Source: JBBDYG01 sp040901765
Lineage (GTDB): Bacteria; Planctomycetota; Planctomycetia; Pirellulales; Lacipirellulaceae
DNA: 64,000 nucleotides
NCBI GenBank assembly: GCA_040901765.1
Contig: JBBDYG010000105.1
Span: 1-64,000, forward strand
Direction of reading: 5' to 3'
Each line of letters begins with the position of its first letter. The stretch's first letter is position 1. This document shows, piece by piece, positions 36,400-44,978 of the stretch. Under the pieces are notes generated by a model. That model did no database searches. It saw only the letters and a list, made by a program, of their open reading frames with translations, and had not been told where the DNA came from. A program made the position numbers and the translations under genes.

Positions 36400-38064
36400 A
36401 TGCAACGAGGATTTAATAATTCAGCGATTCGCCGGCTGCGGGACCAGTTGGTCCGGTACGCGCCGCGCGAAAAGAAGCTGGAACAAGTCAATGCCGCGGA
36501 GCGACTGATCACGGAAATTCAGCCCGATAAGTCGTACCCCTACGAGTACGTCTTTTTCCGCACGACCGGCTACCGCCCAGAAACCGAAGTGAATGAGAAA
36601 ATTGGCGGCGAAGACGTGCTGCACGATTTGCGCCTGCTCGTGGAAGACCTTACCGACTCGGCCGATCTGCCGGCCGAAGCGGTCGGCGAACAGGTTTTGA
36701 CGGTCGAGGAGCTTGCCAAGCAGTTTAACGTCTCGACCAAGACGATTTCGCGGTGGCGCGAACTAGGCTTGGTCAGCCGTCGGCTCGTGTTCGATGGCCG
36801 CAAGCGCGTGGGCTTCCTGCGCAGCAGCGTCGATCGTTTCGTGCGCGATCATCACGATCGGGTGGAGCGAGGCGCGCGGTTCAGCCAGCTTTCCGACGAG
36901 CAGAGAAACGAGATCATCGACCTCGCCCGCCGCCTGTCCGGAGAGGGCAACTGCCCGGCCGAGATTTCGCGCCGGTTGGCGGATCGTTCGGGCCGCAGCG
37001 TCGAGACGATTCGGTCTACCATTCGGCAATTCGACAAAGAGAACCCGGCGTTGGCGGTGTTCCCCGATCAGCAGGGTCCGCTGGCCGATCCTCAGAAAGC
37101 GAAGCTCTACGACGAATTCCGCCGCGGGGCTTCGGTCGAGAAGCTTACCAAGCGTTATGGCCGGACGAAGACCACGATCTACCGCGTGATCAACGAGGTG
37201 CGATTGCAGCGAATCGGCGAATTGCCGTTCGACTTCATTCCGAACTCGCGGTTCTCGCGCAAGGGCGCCGACCAGGCGTGCCTCGGATCGATGCCCGCGA
37301 GCGATACGCCGAACAAGAAGCCGCGACGCCCGGCAGGCTTGCCGCCCTACTTGGCCAGCTTGTACGAGATGCCGCTGCTCACCCGCGAGCAGGAAGCGTA
37401 CTTGTTCCGCAAGTACAACTACTTGAAGTACAAGGCGAACAAGCTGCGCAACCAGCTCGACCCCGCCCGGCCCCGGGCGAGCGCGATGGACGAGATCGAG
37501 CAACTCCATCGTCAAGCGGTCGAGGTAAAGAACGAAATCGCCCGCGCGAATTTGCGGCTGGTGGTGTCGATCGCTAAGCGGCACGTCACCGCCGACCAGA
37601 ACTTCTTCGAACTCGTGAGCGACGGCAACATGTCGCTGCTCCGGGCGATCGAGAAGTTCGATTTCGCTCGCGGCAACAAGTTCAGCACCTACGCCACTTG
37701 GGCGATCATGAAGAACTACGCCCGCACCATTCCGGGCGAGTTCAAGCAGCGCGACCGCTTCCGCACCAGCCACGACGAATTGTTCATGGCAACCGAGGAG
37801 CGGCGCGGTGATCCGATCCAGGAGGTGAGCCACCAAACGCAGCGCGAGTCGCAAGTCGAGCGCATGCTCAAGCGGCTGGATGATCGCGAGAAAAAGATCA
37901 TCATCAACCGCTTCGGCCTCGACTACGGCCGCGAGCCGCTGACCCTCAAGGAAGTCGGCGCCGAACTGGGCGTCACCAAGGAGCGAATTCGTCAAATCGA
38001 AGTCCGCGCGCTCAACAAGCTCCGCCAAGCGGCGAAGGAAGAGAAAGTGGCGCTGGAGCTGTAA
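36400..38064 (+). CDS. Sigma-70 family factor with extra N-terminal helix-turn-helix domains
   Basis: This 554-residue protein has sigma region 2 near residues 375-445 (NLRLVVSIAKRHV, FFELVSDGNMSLLRAIEKFDF, KFSTYATWAIMKNYAR) and region 4 near 485-545 (LDDREKKIIINRFGL, LTLKEVGAELGVTKERIRQIE). Region 3 is very short. The first 300 residues carry three helix-turn-helix-like segments: a MerR/excisionase-like one (101-150, EELAKQFNVSTKTISRWRELGLV), one at about 165-210 and a resolvase-like one (235-265, SVEKLTKRYGRTKTTIYRVI). This layout differs from RpoD, RpoS and RpoH. I recall long sigma factors of this sort in Planctomycetes, but their regulons are unknown. A clear terminator follows. Confidence 0.88.
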   Translation: MQRGFNNSAIRRLRDQLVRYAPREKKLEQVNAAERLITEIQPDKSYPYEYVFFRTTGYRPETEVNEKIGGEDVLHDLRLLVEDLTDSADLPAEAVGEQVLTVEELAKQFNVSTKTISRWRELGLVSRRLVFDGRKRVGFLRSSVDRFVRDHHDRVERGARFSQLSDEQRNEIIDLARRLSGEGNCPAEISRRLADRSGRSVETIRSTIRQFDKENPALAVFPDQQGPLADPQKAKLYDEFRRGASVEKLTKRYGRTKTTIYRVINEVRLQRIGELPFDFIPNSRFSRKGADQACLGSMPASDTPNKKPRRPAGLPPYLASLYEMPLLTREQEAYLFRKYNYLKYKANKLRNQLDPARPRASAMDEIEQLHRQAVEVKNEIARANLRLVVSIAKRHVTADQNFFELVSDGNMSLLRAIEKFDFARGNKFSTYATWAIMKNYARTIPGEFKQRDRFRTSHDELFMATEERRGDPIQEVSHQTQRESQVERMLKRLDDREKKIIINRFGLDYGREPLTLKEVGAELGVTKERIRQIEVRALNKLRQAAKEEKVALEL

Positions 38065-38094
38065 AGAAGCGTCTTGGTGAATTGAAACCTACAA

Positions 38095-38131
38095 CGGGCG
38101 CTACCGGCAAAGGCTGGTAGCGCCCGTTTTT
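38095..38131 (+). terminator. Rho-independent terminator of the sigma factor gene
   Basis: An 11-bp perfect stem (38095-38105 / 38116-38126) with a 10-base loop is followed by TTTTTA. It lies 30 bases after the stop codon at 38064. Confidence 0.9.
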
Positions 38132-38173
38132 ATTGCGCTTCAATCCAGGGGTTCACCACCGACGCACGGAGGG

Positions 38174-38299
38174 GTGGCTGGGGTCGAAGGCGCTAGCCGA
38201 AGCCCCCAGCAGAAGCGCGGAACAACCTGGGTGATCCAGAAAGCCGCGTTGGCTCAGGGTTCGCTGGGGGCTGCGCCTGCTGGCTTTGACCCCAGCCAC
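38174..38299. repeat. GTGGCTGGGGTC palindromic repeat overlapping a gene end
   Basis: Outer arms GTGGCTGGGGTC (38174-38185) and GACCCCAGCCAC (38288-38299) are complementary, with inner CCCCCAGC / GCTGGGGG units. It is the same family as the insertion at 15971-16047 in putA. It contains the stop codon and last 14 codons of the minus-strand gene ending at 38254. Confidence 0.8.
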
Positions 38300-39780
38300 T
38301 CGACGGCTATGAGCGCCAAACCGGCCATCACGAGCAAGAGCGCCGCCTGCGGCTCAGGCACCGCCTGCCCTTCGCCGCCCGAACCGCCCGGCGGGCCGAA
38401 CTTGCTGCGCCACAGGTCGTAGCCCTCGGGCGCGTGCGCCCCGCCCAGGCCGTCGCGCCAGACGGTGTAGTCGGCGGCGTCGACCAGGCCGTTTTCGTTG
38501 TAGTCGCCGGGTGGGATGTAGAGCGTGGGGATGGCAATGAGCGAAGCGAGGCCTTCGGCGGCGAATTGCAGACCCATGACCAAGTCGCCCGGCGTGAAGC
38601 CAGGTGCCGTTGGATCGATGCCGCTGATCGCGAACTCCTGCGCGCCGCCGGGACCGAAGTCGATTTCTTGCCCGGCCACGAGCGGCAGCGTTTGCTCGTT
38701 GAACGTGATTGACAGATTCTCCGCGCCGCCGGGTAGCGTTGGGATGATGAACGAAGTCAGCGGCTCATACTCGCTCGTGACCGTGTAGCCGGTGACTTGC
38801 GCCCCGGTGAGCGGCCCCGCTTCAACCTGTGTGGGAATGCCGGCAAAGAACTTGCCGGTGTGGCCCAAGTCGCCGATGATCGGCATCGTCAGGTTCACGC
38901 CAGCGACATTGGCCGCATCGGATGCCGGCGGCGGCTCGTCGTCTTCGTTATCGGAGGGCCTGTCGTACCCTGTATTTCCCTTGGCGTAGTTCTCGAAGGT
39001 CTGGCCGGGGTAAACAGGTTCGCGAACTGGATCGAAGATCGACCAATGGACGGCCCACGTATACGACGCGAACGAGGCTTCGTCCGCCGGGTTACCGGTG
39101 TTCGGGCTCGCGCCGGCGGAGACGCCTCCGGTGAAAAAATCGAAGGTGTTGCGTCCGAAAGGTAATCCGAACACGTCATTCTGAGGCGGATCGACCGTGT
39201 TGACTTTCACTCCCATAGTGTCGCCGATTTTTCCCGCGCCGGCGGTACCGGAGGAGCGTGTACTGTCACTCCCTCGCCAAGCGAACGACGCGAATTCGGG
39301 TAGATCGAAGTCCAATGAAATTGTCGAGCTTGAAGCAAGATTACCGGGGTTGCCCGCGAAAGTATATGCTTCGCTCCGGTCGCCGTAATCTGGATGGTCC
39401 GAGGGGTCTGGCGTCGGGATAAAATCGACCTCGGCGCTTGCGCTAAATTTGAACACGGCGCTCCCCGATCCATCGTCCCGGAAATCGTATATTAAGCTCG
39501 CGAACCCGCGCGTGGTGCCGGTCCAATGTTCGATGTTATTGTGTACGACGCGGCCACGCGATGGGGACTGGCTAACCACGTAGGGAGCTTTTTCTTGGTC
39601 AACCCGCGGTACATGATCGGTCGTCGAATAGACTGCTGTAGGAAGAACGGTACTGTTGAGGTAGGTAGCGATCCGCCCTTCGACAAAGCTTACTTCCACC
39701 GCTAGCGCGGCTGGGGCCGCTAGGACCACGAAGAGCGGAGATGCGATCTGCCACGGTGAAAAAAGTCGAATTATGTGCAT
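38254..39780 (-). CDS. PEP-CTERM-like secreted protein with dockerin-type motif (paralogue 1)
   Basis: This 508-residue protein has a signal peptide (SPLFVVLAAPAALA), a long beta-rich body, and one dockerin-like calcium motif (DYNENGLVDAADYTVWRD). It ends in a PEP-type sorting region: VPEP and a hydrophobic helix (ALLLVMAGLALIAVEW). The usual closing Arg cluster is missing. The last 14 residues (LGSKPAGAAPSEP) are encoded by a palindromic repeat, so the anchor signal is altered. GAGGAA precedes the ATG. It is the first of three tandem paralogues and shares its middle part with paralogue 3. Confidence 0.82.
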   Translation of the reverse strand: MHIIRLFSPWQIASPLFVVLAAPAALAVEVSFVEGRIATYLNSTVLPTAVYSTTDHVPRVDQEKAPYVVSQSPSRGRVVHNNIEHWTGTTRGFASLIYDFRDDGSGSAVFKFSASAEVDFIPTPDPSDHPDYGDRSEAYTFAGNPGNLASSSTISLDFDLPEFASFAWRGSDSTRSSGTAGAGKIGDTMGVKVNTVDPPQNDVFGLPFGRNTFDFFTGGVSAGASPNTGNPADEASFASYTWAVHWSIFDPVREPVYPGQTFENYAKGNTGYDRPSDNEDDEPPPASDAANVAGVNLTMPIIGDLGHTGKFFAGIPTQVEAGPLTGAQVTGYTVTSEYEPLTSFIIPTLPGGAENLSITFNEQTLPLVAGQEIDFGPGGAQEFAISGIDPTAPGFTPGDLVMGLQFAAEGLASLIAIPTLYIPPGDYNENGLVDAADYTVWRDGLGGAHAPEGYDLWRSKFGPPGGSGGEGQAVPEPQAALLLVMAGLALIAVEWLGSKPAGAAPSEP

Positions 39781-39837
39781 GGTAAATTCCTCGTAGTTTT
39801 AATTTCGTAGAAAAGCGTCATGTAACGAAGTATGTAG

Positions 39838-39965
39838 CCGCGACAGCGGCGGCATCGCTTAGCCGTGGGCGTCAGCCCACGGGAAACGTCGCCTCTCTCG
39901 CGTCAAGCCGCGGAAGCGGCGACATCGTTTTATGTCGCCGCTGGCGCTGCTCAATGATTCCTGAC
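39838..39965. repeat. Duplicated intergenic repeat, copy 1
   Basis: This block contains GCCGTGGGCGTCAGCCCACGG and several CGGAAGCGGCGAC / GTCGCCGCTGGCG units. It is nearly the same as 41503-41640, at the matching place between paralogues 2 and 3. Both copies are followed by TCAATGATTCCTG. They mark the edges of the tandem duplication. Confidence 0.75.
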
Positions 39966-39983
39966 ACCGTTTACGTTCAACGG

Positions 39984-41447
39984 CTAAGGGATTTGGCCGC
40001 TTGCGCGGCTGGGAATATCTACTCCATTGCCCCTTCTCCTTACTCGGCTGCAATGACCCGTTGCGACGATAACGAACGCCGCCACAACGAGCAGCACCAT
40101 TCCCCCCGGCTCCGGCACCGCTTGCCCTGCGCCGCCCGCACCGCCCGGCGGGCCGAACTTGCTGCGCCACAGGTCGTAGCCCTCGGGCAAGTGCGGTTCG
40201 GTGTCGCGCCAGACGGTGTAGTCGGCGGCGTCGACCAGGCCGTTTTCGTTGTAATCGCCGGGTGGGATGTAGAGCGTGGGGATCGCAGTGAGCGAAGCGA
40301 GGCCTTCCGCGGCGAACTTGAGGCCCATTACAAACGCATCGGGCGCTGCACTTGCAAAGTTGGGATCGAATCCATCGAGTATGAACGAGCCGACGCCTTC
40401 GGCGCCGAAGTCGACAACCTCGCCGGCGACAATACTCTGCGGACCCGTACCGAAGTCGAGCGTCAATCCGCCGGCGCCCGCTGGCAACTCGGGCACAGTG
40501 AACGACGTTAGCGGAGAGTATTCGCTGGAGAGTTCGTAACTCGTGACCAGAGCGCCTTGGGACGGACCATTATTGGCTTGCGTCGGCACGGCCACGAATA
40601 CGCTTTCTGAGTGGCCGAGGTCGCCTTGGACCGGAAAGGTGAGGAACGTTCCTGTCACCTGCTCGGGCTGGTCGGAGGCATCCTGCTCCCGATCTGGGGC
40701 CGGGGGTCCAGCGATGGGGCGTTGCGGTACTCGACCCGGAAATACTCCATCAAACGTCCAACTGGCGGAAAACTGCCCAAGGGCGTTAAGTCCACCGAAA
40801 ACATTAGAGGCCCCAATGCCGAATTTCTGCAGCACGAGCGTCCAAATCCCCGGCGTCAAATGGGTGCCGTCGCCACCGCTGAATTGATTATTCCGCCATA
40901 TCGAAACCGTTCCGTATCCAGTATTAAACGTTCCGGCGCCAGGCGGGATGAAGTTCAGGTAGTTGGAGCGACTCTGAAACACGACGTCGCCATCGGATTC
41001 ATCAATTCGAAAATGGATGTTGATAATATCGCCACTTCCATCGCCAACTGCACCATAGGCGTCGCCGACAACGAGCGGGTTTTCAATAAGGTAGCCGTTA
41101 AGTTTGAGTATTTGGTCGATGGAACCGACCCCTGAAGCGAGCGAATTAAGCTGATAAGCAAAGCGACTCTCGCTTCTGGCATAGCCCTCCAGGCCCATGA
41201 ATCCCGTTCGTCGGACTTCACCGACCACGTCGTAGCGCCGACGATCAATTGCCACGAAAGAGGTCGATCCTGCCTTTTGATCGGTTGTGAACGAGTCGGG
41301 GGGATTACCATCGTAGACCCCGGCATAAAGGTTGTACGAAAACTCGACACCGAGATATTCGATCGCGAAGCTCGTTGCCGGCAGCCCCAGCAGCAGCAAC
41401 GCCGCAATCGGCGCGTGCCAGTCCCATCGTCGTCGGGTCATGTGCAT
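39984..41447 (-). CDS. PEP-CTERM-like secreted protein with dockerin-type motif (paralogue 2)
   Basis: This is about 487 residues from the ATG at 41447, which follows GAGGAAAAAA. It has a signal peptide (HAPIAALLLLGLPATSFA), a beta-rich body, the dockerin-like DYNENGLVDAADYTVWRD, then VPEPGG, a hydrophobic helix (MVLLVVAAFVIVATG) and SRVRRR. That is the PEP-CTERM pattern recognised by exosortases in other bacteria. An unusual tail of about 15 residues follows the Arg cluster and is also encoded by repeat-like sequence. The last roughly 90 codons are almost the same in DNA as those of paralogue 3. No exosortase gene is in the window. Confidence 0.83.
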   Translation of the reverse strand: MHMTRRRWDWHAPIAALLLLGLPATSFAIEYLGVEFSYNLYAGVYDGNPPDSFTTDQKAGSTSFVAIDRRRYDVVGEVRRTGFMGLEGYARSESRFAYQLNSLASGVGSIDQILKLNGYLIENPLVVGDAYGAVGDGSGDIINIHFRIDESDGDVVFQSRSNYLNFIPPGAGTFNTGYGTVSIWRNNQFSGGDGTHLTPGIWTLVLQKFGIGASNVFGGLNALGQFSASWTFDGVFPGRVPQRPIAGPPAPDREQDASDQPEQVTGTFLTFPVQGDLGHSESVFVAVPTQANNGPSQGALVTSYELSSEYSPLTSFTVPELPAGAGGLTLDFGTGPQSIVAGEVVDFGAEGVGSFILDGFDPNFASAAPDAFVMGLKFAAEGLASLTAIPTLYIPPGDYNENGLVDAADYTVWRDTEPHLPEGYDLWRSKFGPPGGAGGAGQAVPEPGGMVLLVVAAFVIVATGHCSRVRRRGNGVDIPSRASGQIP

Positions 41448-41502
41448 GAGTTTTTTCCTCGTAGTTTTGATTTCGGAAAACGCGTAGAGCAACGAAGTAG
41501 CC

Positions 41503-41640
41503 GCGCGAGCGGCGGCAGCACTTAGCCGTGGGCGTCAGCCTGGCGTCAGTCCACGGGAAACATCGCCTCTCTCGCGTCAAGCCGCGGAAGCGGCGACATC
41601 GTTTTATGCCGCCGCTGGCGCGCCTCAATGATTCCTGGCA
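41503..41640. repeat. Duplicated intergenic repeat, copy 2
   Basis: This is a near copy of 39838-39965, with one extra GGCGTCAG unit and a few changes. It lies between paralogues 2 and 3. Confidence 0.75.
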
Positions 41641-41668
41641 CCGCGGTCCGGGGGTTTACGCCCAACGG

Positions 41669-43228
41669 CTAAGGGATTTGGCCGCTTGCGCGGCTGGGAA
41701 TATCTACTCCATTGCCCCTTCTCCTTACTCGGCTGCAATGACCCGTTGCGACGATAACGAACGCCGCCACAACGAGCAGCACCATTCCCCCCGGCTCCGG
41801 CACCGCTTGCCCTGCGCCGCCCGCACCGCCCGGCGGGCCGAACTTGCTGCGCCACAGGTCGTAGCCCTCGGGCAAGTGCGGTTCGGTGTCTCGCCAGACC
41901 GTGTAGTCGGCGGCGTCGACCAGGCCGTTTTCGTTGTAGTCGCCCGGCGGGATGTAGAGCGTGGGGATCGCAATGAGCGAAGCGAGGCCTTCTGCGGCGA
42001 ATTGCAGGCCCATGACCAAGTCGCCTGGCGTGAAGCCAGGGGCCGTTGGATCGATGCCGCTGAGCGCGAACTCCTGCGCGCCGCCGGGGCCGAAGTCGAC
42101 CTCTTGCCCGGCCACGACCAGCAGCGATTGCTCGTTGAACGTGATCGACAAATTCTCCGCGCCGCCGGGCAGCGTTGGGATGATGAACGAAGTCAGCGGC
42201 TCATACTCGCTCGTGACCGTGTAGCCTGTGACTTGCGCCCCGGTGAGCGGCCCCGCTTCAACCTGTGTGGGAATGCCGGCGAAGAACTTGCCGGTGTGGC
42301 CTACGTTGCCGATGATCGGCATCGTTAAAGCGACGCCGGCGACGTTGGCGGCATCGGACGCCGGCGGCGGCTCGTCGTCTTCGTTGTCCGATGGCGTGGA
42401 GTACCCGGTGTTGCCCTTGCCGTAGTTCTCAAGAGTTTGGCCGGGGAAAATGTCGTCGAACGTCCATAAAAAGGAAGTGTGCGCGCGAGCAAACGTGTTT
42501 CGCGGGTTTGGGAAGGGTTGATCATTGCCAACGCCACCAATCGCCTCGGCGAAAGCGCCGGCAGCAGAGAAAGCAAGCGTCCACAAACCGGGATGCAATT
42601 CCAATCCATTTGGGTCTGCATCGAGTGGAGCTCCATTCAATAGGACGCCCCCGGCACCGATCTTGCCCGCGATGTTGATGCCGTCGGGGATTGTAGCGGT
42701 CGAAATCGTCGCCGCGTTCGCGGATTTTACTTTAAGATTAACACTTTCTGAAACGAAGAATTCCAATAGTACTTCATTTGGATTCGGTGACGGCGCCGCC
42801 TGAGCCTTGACCTTTGTGCTCTGAAAATCAACGCCAGTGACGGGATCTCCAAAATACTGACTCAAAACGTTAGCTTTGTGAGTAACGCTGAGCTGACCAT
42901 TCCCAGCGAACTCACGGTAACTTACAGAAATATCGCTCTCACTTTGCGATATGCCGCCCCAGTTGTTTTCGTTTGCGGACGAATGAAGGCCGAAGCCACC
43001 CCCGGCATCGGAGAATGTCTCAGTCCATTCACGAGCTTCTTGCTGAACCGGTGGCTGACCGATGGTTTCTCCATAGTATTCAACCCTGGCGTTCACAGAA
43101 TATGACGCCCAGGCACGTCTCAGTTCGACCGGGCTTGCGTTGCCTGACTGGGAATGAAGTATCAGGAACAGCAGGCTCACCGCGGCGATCGGCGATTGCA
43201 GGATGATTTGTCGATGAATTATGAGCAT
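41669..43228 (-). CDS. PEP-CTERM-like secreted protein with dockerin-type motif (paralogue 3)
   Basis: This 519-residue protein has a signal peptide (AAVSLLFLILHSQSGNA) and GAGGAA before the ATG. Its middle (PSDNEDDEPPPASDAANVAG up to FTPGDLVMGLQFAAEGL) is close to identical with paralogue 1. Its C-terminal part (DTEPHLPEGYDLW to the end) is identical with paralogue 2. The N-terminal third is unique. It carries the same dockerin motif, PEP helix and Arg cluster as paralogue 2. This mosaic suggests recombination between the tandem genes. Confidence 0.84.
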   Translation of the reverse strand: MLIIHRQIILQSPIAAVSLLFLILHSQSGNASPVELRRAWASYSVNARVEYYGETIGQPPVQQEAREWTETFSDAGGGFGLHSSANENNWGGISQSESDISVSYREFAGNGQLSVTHKANVLSQYFGDPVTGVDFQSTKVKAQAAPSPNPNEVLLEFFVSESVNLKVKSANAATISTATIPDGINIAGKIGAGGVLLNGAPLDADPNGLELHPGLWTLAFSAAGAFAEAIGGVGNDQPFPNPRNTFARAHTSFLWTFDDIFPGQTLENYGKGNTGYSTPSDNEDDEPPPASDAANVAGVALTMPIIGNVGHTGKFFAGIPTQVEAGPLTGAQVTGYTVTSEYEPLTSFIIPTLPGGAENLSITFNEQSLLVVAGQEVDFGPGGAQEFALSGIDPTAPGFTPGDLVMGLQFAAEGLASLIAIPTLYIPPGDYNENGLVDAADYTVWRDTEPHLPEGYDLWRSKFGPPGGAGGAGQAVPEPGGMVLLVVAAFVIVATGHCSRVRRRGNGVDIPSRASGQIP

Positions 43229-43275
43229 GAGTGCATTCCTCTTACCTGGTTGAAGTGCGTCAATCGAGTATCTTC

Positions 43276-43533
43276 AGGGCCGTTCACGGTCCTTCCCGCG
43301 CCAGCGGTAATAGGCCCGCCGTTTACGGCGGGTTGTCGAGAACCGTCGGTTCCGCCAGTCCCATTCATGGGACTTCTCGCTGTCAGGCTTAATCCGCGCG
43401 TGTCTGGGATGGCTCAAGCCTGACAGCGAGAAGCCCTGTGGAGAGGGCTGTTTGGCAAACGGTTGATCCTGCAAACCCGTCGTAAACGACGGGCCTACTA
43501 CCACCTGCGGCGGTAAGGACCGTGAACGGCCCT
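43276..43533. repeat. 258-base three-level nested palindrome
   Basis: Outer arms 43276-43294 / 43515-43533 match perfectly over 19 bp. The middle level consists of two self-complementary hairpins, CCCGCCGT..ACGGCGGG (about 43315-43332) and CCCGTCGT..ACGACGGG (about 43476-43493), which also pair with each other apart from two sites. The innermost arms 43373-43390 / 43416-43433 match perfectly over 18 bp. No coding sequence is visible. Confidence 0.8.
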
Positions 43534-43999
43534 ACAAAACCAGTCCGCCTCTACTTTTAGTCCTGCCGTGACCCCCACGAATCTGTCGCGAATTTTTAAC
43601 TATTTTGGCGGACCGGGTGGCGATGCTCCGCACAGACGAGGCGGAGACGCCGGAACAGCGCGGAAAACTGCGGAAAACCAGCACCACCCACGAGAATCCG
43701 CAAAGTTTTTTACTCAATTTTCTGCCAGTAAGTTGCGAGAAGGCCTGTTACCTTGTAGCCTAGAGACTGGGTCTGGAGTGCCTTCGGTTGGCTCGGCGTC
43801 AGGCTCTTTTCCGTTCGTTCGGACTCTCGGCTAATGCGTTCGTTCCGCCATGCGGGGCGAAAATCAACATAGGACCGTCCAAACTGCTGCGACATTCGCG
43901 CGGCGATTGGGGTCTTTCTGCCAGCCGTCTCGGAAGGATTGCGCTCTGTTGCAATCGGCTCCCATGCGGCGACTAGGGAACAAGACAAGAGGGGAATTT
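43534..43999. other. Intergenic region upstream of a PEP-CTERM gene
   Basis: This stretch has no recognisable gene. It should carry the promoter for the gene at 44000. I see no strong -35/-10 pair. AAGAGGGG just before 44000 is the ribosome site. Confidence 0.35.
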
Positions 44000-44941
44000 A
44001 TGCAATTGAATGTTTGGAAACGCTGCAAAAACCCAGCGTGTTTGCTCGCCATCATCGCGTTCGGGGCGCTCAGTCCGGCGCATTGCTGGGCCATTGCGCT
44101 CGGCCAGGTCGACAATTTCAACGACGGCACGGTCATGGATTGGTTCGGTTCCGATCCGATCAACCTTGGGGATGACGGAAGCAGCGGTGCCGCCGGCGAC
44201 GACGCCTTACGCGTCGAATCGTATTTTCCCGACGGGTCACCACCTCGGCTTTTGGCGTACACGTTGGAGCCTCGCTGGAAGGGCAATTGGACGGCCGCAG
44301 GCGTCGAGAAAATCCAGTTCGACATTCGCAATCCAAACGCCTTTGACTTGACGATCCGGTTAGGTTTGGCCGGCACTCCGACTGCCGGACCGAACGGCGA
44401 TGGGGACACCTACGTATCGGCAAGCTCCGTGGTCATTCCAGCCAATAGCGGCTGGTCGCAAGCCTCGTTCGATGTGAATGCGGCCGGTTGGCAAAACTAC
44501 AACGGCAACAACATCGCCGCCGCGCTCGCCAACGTGACCCACTTTCGGATTCTGCACCACACCTTGGTGGATTTTAAGGGTGCCCAGGTCGCCGGCAAGA
44601 TTGATCTCGACAACATCCGCACGGCTTCAGGCCAAGTCGACGGCGACTACAACGGCAACGGTGTCGTCGACGCCGCGGATTACACGGTGTGGCGCGACAG
44701 TCAGGGACAAAACGGAGCGGACCTGCCGGCCGACGGGAATGGCGATATGACCGTCAATTCCTCAGATTACAGTTACTGGAAAGCTCGCTTTGCCAATACA
44801 TCGGGCAGCGGCACGGCGGCGTCGAGTGAATCGAGCCTCGCGATTCCCGAGCCGGGCGGAATCGTGCTCGGTCTCATGCTGCTCTTGGTTGCTGGAATGT
44901 GGCGGTGGTGCGATCTACGCGCTGCGGCGAATCGAAGCTAG
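44000..44941 (+). CDS. PEP-CTERM protein with dockerin-type motif pair
   Basis: This 313-residue protein has a signal peptide (ACLLAIIAFGALSPAHCWA), a beta-sandwich-like body (VDNFNDGTVMDWFGSDP and onwards, carbohydrate-binding-like). Two calcium motifs follow (DYNGNGVVDAADYTVWRDS and DGNGDMTVNSSDYSYWKA), forming a full dockerin-like pair, then IPEPGG and a hydrophobic helix ending in RAAANRS. AAGAGGGG precedes the ATG at 44000. It is followed closely by another PEP-CTERM gene on the same strand. Confidence 0.84.
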   Translation: MQLNVWKRCKNPACLLAIIAFGALSPAHCWAIALGQVDNFNDGTVMDWFGSDPINLGDDGSSGAAGDDALRVESYFPDGSPPRLLAYTLEPRWKGNWTAAGVEKIQFDIRNPNAFDLTIRLGLAGTPTAGPNGDGDTYVSASSVVIPANSGWSQASFDVNAAGWQNYNGNNIAAALANVTHFRILHHTLVDFKGAQVAGKIDLDNIRTASGQVDGDYNGNGVVDAADYTVWRDSQGQNGADLPADGNGDMTVNSSDYSYWKARFANTSGSGTAASSESSLAIPEPGGIVLGLMLLLVAGMWRWCDLRAAANRS

Positions 44942-44978
44942 CTCGTCGTCCATCTCGTTCACCTTGGATTCTCATCAC

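Noticed and set aside
36763..38028. 421-codon open frame opposite the sigma factor gene
   Set aside because: It is an antisense shadow of a clear sigma-70 gene in GC-rich DNA and has no motif of its own.
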